DNA from: Isochrysis galbana
Lineage: Eukaryota > Haptophyta > Isochrysidales > Isochrysidaceae
Reading direction: 5' to 3'
DNA: 64,000 nt
NCBI GenBank assembly: GCA_018136815.1
Contig: CM030931.1
Coordinates: 9,421,829 to 9,485,828, forward strand
Both the position numbers and the translations under genes were made by a program. Every line of letters starts with the position of its first letter. The stretch's first letter is position 1. Shown here in pieces: positions 60,001 through 64,000 of this stretch. The notes beneath the pieces were generated by a model. It was not told where the DNA came from. It was given only the letters and a program-made list of their open reading frames with translations, and made no database searches.

Positions 60001-61245
60001 AAAGTTGCATATTGAGTGAGTGTGTGCCTGTGCGCCTAAGCTTAAGCTTGTGAATGTTGTAAATCGTAGATGTAACAATGTGCGAGAGAGCAAGCGGCGG
60101 AAAGTAACGGTTGAGTTTTTTTTAGGCTTCGTAGAGGAGACGCGTTGCGGATAGTACCTGCGGCACGAAAAAAAACGACAAGTTGTGAGAAGTTTCACGA
60201 GAAGTTTGGGTCGTCCGCTACAAGATTCCCGCAAGTTTGGCGAAGAAGTTTGGGCGCGTTTTGCTAGAAGTATTGACCTGAGCCTAATGGCGACGTCTTC
60301 AGAAGACTTCACGCAGTTTCAACGCCATTTGCTGCGAGGCAAAGGGCAAGCGATTCATCAGGAGTCCCCAGAATGCATTTCGTGCCAGTCACCGCCACTC
60401 CGCCTGCAACCGTGTGAATGAGTTGAAGCATCCGCGTGGCCGACATGGGCGTACAGAGGCCGATCGGCCGTGCACGCACGAGCGGCGCCTTCGGCGGTAC
60501 CGGCCAAAACTGAGAGACGGCTGGTCTGTGCGCGGCACCGGCGGCGTCGGCGCATGCAGCCCCTCGCGCGCTCCAAACAACTTTTTCAGCCAGAGGGCGT
60601 GCGTGCTCACCGACAAGTGTTCGTCGTGTTGGCATCACCTCCTCAGCCCAAAACTTTTTTGAAGGCCGATCGGCCGTGCACGCGCAAGCGGTCACTCGGC
60701 GTTACCCGCCTGATTGGACTACTGGCATCGCTCAATGCAATTCTAGTCCTCTTGATCGGCCTAAGTAAGATCCCGCCATTTTCGTTTCAACTTTTAACAC
60801 GCATGCAGTACACAATACAAATACACGATCAAGGCATGGTCCTCATGACGCCCTGCCATACGCACTAACTGCTATCTACTAGATAGGCCAAGGAATGCAA
60901 CGTGCTCGACGCTCGACGCGCCTCCGCACACACACAGCAAACATGGTATGGCATGATTCAGGCCCATGCATGCGCTACACTCTCTCCCACATACACATGC
61001 ACACACCACGCGTGAGCGCACATCAAGCAAGATGCAACATTCCGCGCTTGTACTCGTAGCCAATTTGCATGCCCCAAAACATCCATGCCGCATCTGCTAG
61101 ACGTTCTCACCACATTCCACAAGGTGATCCAAAACAGATGGCGTGATACACAAAAGTATGGCTATAGCCGTAATGGAGGCCGATGCAGCTTCGATGTGCA
61201 AACGAATTGTGTGGCTCTTCAGTTCCTTCACCTCCACCGCCAGCG
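60001..61245. other. Intergenic with palindromic repeats
   Basis: No gene recognised. GGCCGATCGGCCGTGCACGC occurs at 60458 and 60664, followed each time by GAGCGGC/AAGCGGT and a TCGGCG(G)TACC-like block, so a ~45-bp unit is repeated with changes. Confidence 0.5.
60458..60710 (+). repeat. Repeated palindrome-led ~45-bp unit
   Basis: Two copies of a unit that begins with the 12-bp palindrome GGCCGATCGGCC (60458-60469 and 60664-60675). Confidence 0.65.
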
Positions 61246-63980
61246 TCATTCACGCATAGCTCGGTCTAAGCCCTTACCCTCTTGCTCACCCGCAGTGGCA
61301 GAGGCAAGGACCGTATCCGCATGACTAGCGTCTGCGTCGCCGCCATCAGCTCGTGTCATTGTTTGAGGTTTCACAGCATCCTGCTGCTCGCGCCTTAGCC
61401 GTTGTGCAAAGGAGCGGCGGTCAGCATATGGTTGCACTGGTGACGGGGCGAGGGGAAAGCGCAAGGGGTCTGAGAACTCCCAACCACTTTCAGGCTTTGA
61501 AAGGTTGGCTCGTTGCTTGGTCCAGTGCGGCAAGCACTGCTCATACGGCGTCGTGAGGGCAAGTTCGACAAATGGCTCCGCAACCTGACGACGTGCATCC
61601 AGGTCGAGGAGTGGTAAGCTACTATAAGTCAGCGATCAATGGCATTGGAGCGTTATGCCGTCAAGCCACACGGTTGTCCCTCACCATTGAAGCTCTCAAA
61701 TACAATTCGAATGTAGCTCAATAGTAGTGGATTGTAATTGAGCCCCACCTCAGCCACCTGCTAAACAGGCATCGCTTCAGCTATTCGGGCTTACCTTGCA
61801 CTCAATGAGACTTGCATGACCGCATCGATGACACACTCGAGTACCCGCGCGAAGACTCCAAAACGGGTGTAGACCAGAACCCACAGCCCATGGTCGATTC
61901 GCCCCAGGGCGCCACATAGGAAATGCTCCACAAGAGGGACGTGGGCAGGCGTGTAGCGTGACGACAGTCTCATTCTGCAAAGATGAGGAGATGATATACC
62001 CCCGTGAAAACTTGGCATAATCCGCAAACATGATCGACGACATTGAGACCGCTGCGATGGCTCCCAGTATGGCTAATAGTGTGTGAACGCCAAACCAGCC
62101 GCGCCGAGCGAGCAGCACAGGAAATGTTCGAAAGAAGATGATTGAAGACGTGAAGCCGATGGCTGATAGGAGAGACGAGAGGACAGCTGCACCTTCCTTG
62201 CCGAAGTCGAGCGCGAAGATGGCAGTTGGGAGAGACGTTGGAATGGCAATGGTGGCTCCTGCTGCCGCTGCTATGGCGGTCTTTGTGCGTGCGGATAGCC
62301 TCAACAGTGTAGGCAAATCCGCTTCATGATGCGACGGCCCTAGCGGTGGGGCAGGTGATGCCAGCGGCGGTTGCCCCAAGATACCGTTTGCAAAAGAAAA
62401 GCGGCTTGCAACCGAAGATAGCGTCGAGAAGGTGGCACTAGTTGAGAAGGTGGCCGTCATCAAGTCAGCAGGCGGCTGTCCCACGCGTGGCGCATTAGGC
62501 TCTGCTAGCGCAAGCGCGGCCCAGCAGGCGATGTTCAAACAGTAAAGCAAAGTGATCATAAGGGCCTTGTCGAGCTGCGATGCCGCATCGTATGCCACAG
62601 ATCCGCCCAGCAAGGCTGCAACATAGGAGAACACATACGTGCGGTACCTACCCTCACACTCCGAGGATGCTAAGCATACAATGCCTCGTCGCGGTAGCCG
62701 CTGTGGAGTCGACACGAGTGGACGCGGTCGTGTGCGATCCAGAAGATGATTGCCTCCGTCGAGCAGCCGAGGTGCAGCAGCCGCGGCCGCCGCGGCGCTT
62801 CTCATTGCAGAGGTTATCACCGCGCCCGTGCCGGACATCGCCCCGTCGGTCGTTGCGAATACCACTCTGGCTCCTGCGTTCCCAGTTGTCCCCGCTGCGG
62901 CAGCCACCGCAGCCTCTACAGCGGGCACTTGACTTGAACTCCCCATATCGGTCAAGTATTTCGTCACGTGCGCACTGTACTCGATTATAGGCGTGAAGGC
63001 GAGGTATGTGATACACATTGCCCAGAAAACCCACCGACGAGCAAATCGACGGAAGAGTGGGCGAAGCCGGAGCCGCACGGGTTGGCGACTCAAATAAGGC
63101 GAGTTGGTCTCCCGCATTGCCGCGCCAGCAGCAAAGGATGGACGCGTCCAGAGCAATGGATTGGCGGCAGTCAAGAGGCGTGACGCACTGGATGAGAAGG
63201 CCGAGCCAACCACTGAAAAACCGTTGGTTTTCATATGGGGCCGGTCAAGATCCCGAACACCTTCAGCAAAATCCTCGGCGGACTGTAGGTGCAAGTGGGA
63301 TGTTGGTTCCCGCTGGATAGGTGGAATGTCCGCAGTAGTGGCGCGGGCAACAGTGGGCCGTTCGACGAGGACGGTAGAGCACAGCAGCAAGAGCCCAAGG
63401 CCTCCAATCGCACATGCACCGAAGGGTAGGTAAAACGGAAGCCCCGATGCATCCTCATGGGAGAAAAGGCGAGGTTGCCATGCGTACGAGGCGAGCAAAT
63501 AGCCCGTCTGTAGTCAGTGTAGAAAGTTGGGGTGAACGTTCAGTTGAGATAGGGCAGCACTAGGGATCATGTCGTTGTGAGGTGCTCTAGAATGAAATGG
63601 CACTGCCGCACCTGAAATGCAGACATGATAGCACCCCACACGCGTCCATAATAGTTGCGACCGAACCATGTTCCCACAAATGGGAGCGTTGTGGACGTTG
63701 CCATCGCGGAGAAGAGGCGAAGGGCTGCCCAAGCAAAGTACTGAGAGATAGGTGGAGGCAACTTTCGTCAACAGATTCGGTGTCTCCCTCGAAGCCCAGT
63801 CAGGCTGACCAACGATGGACATGGTCTGGGAATGTGAAAGCACGCTTAAATCTTAGGCCGCAGCAGGAAAGTGCGATCCAGAACACTGCCAAGCAACATG
63901 CCACCTATTGTGATGTCGCCACAGTACTTCACGCACCTGGACATTCAAGCTACCTGGATAGAGGCAGAATGCAGACGAAG
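61246..63980 (-). CDS. Major facilitator (sugar-phosphate/organophosphate type) transporter, 5' partial
   Basis: Exons 63980-63937, 63740-63612, 63507-62000, 61974-61795 and 61618-61246 join in phase; the 5' end is off the window. The first seen exons read LNVQ, YFAWAALRLFSAMATSTTLP, FVGTWFGRNYYGRVWGAIMS, AFQTGYLLASYAWQPRLF: MFS helices 3-5 with the WF-R--G--WG signature of glycerol-3-phosphate/sugar-phosphate antiporters (GlpT/SLC37). A long loop, then WVFWAMCITYLAFTPIIEYS, YVFSYVAALLGGSVAYD, ALMITLLYCLNIACWAALAL and further helices follow. The last two exons (VEHFLCGALGRIDHGLWVLV, then a polar tail) do not look like MFS and are reached only across a 25-base intron. They might be a separate small gene starting at the ATG at 61973. 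Ala-rich inserts are unusual. Confidence 0.7.
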
Positions 63981-64000
63981 CTAAAATGATGACTGTGATC

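Noticed and set aside
62560..62660. A second possible mini-intron (GTATGTGTTCTCCTATGTTG then CAG) in the transporter gene
   Set aside because: Removing its 23 bases breaks the frame that encodes YVFSYVAALLGGSVAYD, a good MFS helix, so read-through is preferred.

Overview
The window is nuclear DNA from a GC-rich unicellular eukaryote, most likely an alga or other protist. Spliceosomal introns of about 60-350 bases with GT-AG ends break almost every gene, and one donor is GC. The DNA is full of homopolymer G/C tracts, (TAG)n, (AG)n and (CT)n arrays and transposon debris. No tRNA, rRNA, CRISPR array or operon was found. Two 100-base runs of N mark scaffold gaps. I cannot name the species; nothing here is plastid-specific.

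Host genes rebuilt exon by exon, with splice phases that close: a TLC-domain membrane protein (2508-4441, minus); a Golgi-type GT31 glycosyltransferase (7393-9746, minus); a 1440-residue C2H2 finger plus fibronectin-III protein (13735-18175, plus); a UPF1/SMUBP2-like SF1 helicase of 1022 residues in seven exons (23610-27883, minus); the 5' part of an acidic coiled-coil gene running into a gap (29101-30440, minus); a giant 14-exon gene for about 5470 residues with repeated ASH/MSP-like beta domains (33742-52320, plus); a leucine-rich-repeat remnant (52976-53225, minus); an NF-YC histone-fold transcription factor (54714-56439, plus); an AT-richer aspartyl/asparaginyl beta-hydroxylase (57840-58480, plus); an unidentified protein (58491-59216, minus); and a major-facilitator transporter entering from the right edge (61246-63980, minus).

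The rest is mobile-element territory. The main system is a family of non-LTR retrotransposons. One member (about 19.6-23.2 kb, minus) has tandem ~170-bp monomers upstream, an ORF1 ending in Cys/His fingers, and an ORF2 reduced to the first residues of the endonuclease and the zinc-knuckle tail of the reverse transcriptase: a half-LINE. A second ORF1 (11142-12592, minus) shares a conserved domain with it and was split by a 183-bp MITE with an 8-bp target duplication. A related ORF1 start at 19396 preserves the empty site. Other elements are a 471-bp TIR element inside a (TAG)n array with a truncated relative at 30786, a Ty1/copia fragment, a frameshifted DDE_1 transposase and a hAT C-terminal domain.

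The host genes show no shared pathway. Their order looks like ordinary eukaryotic gene scatter between transposon nests.
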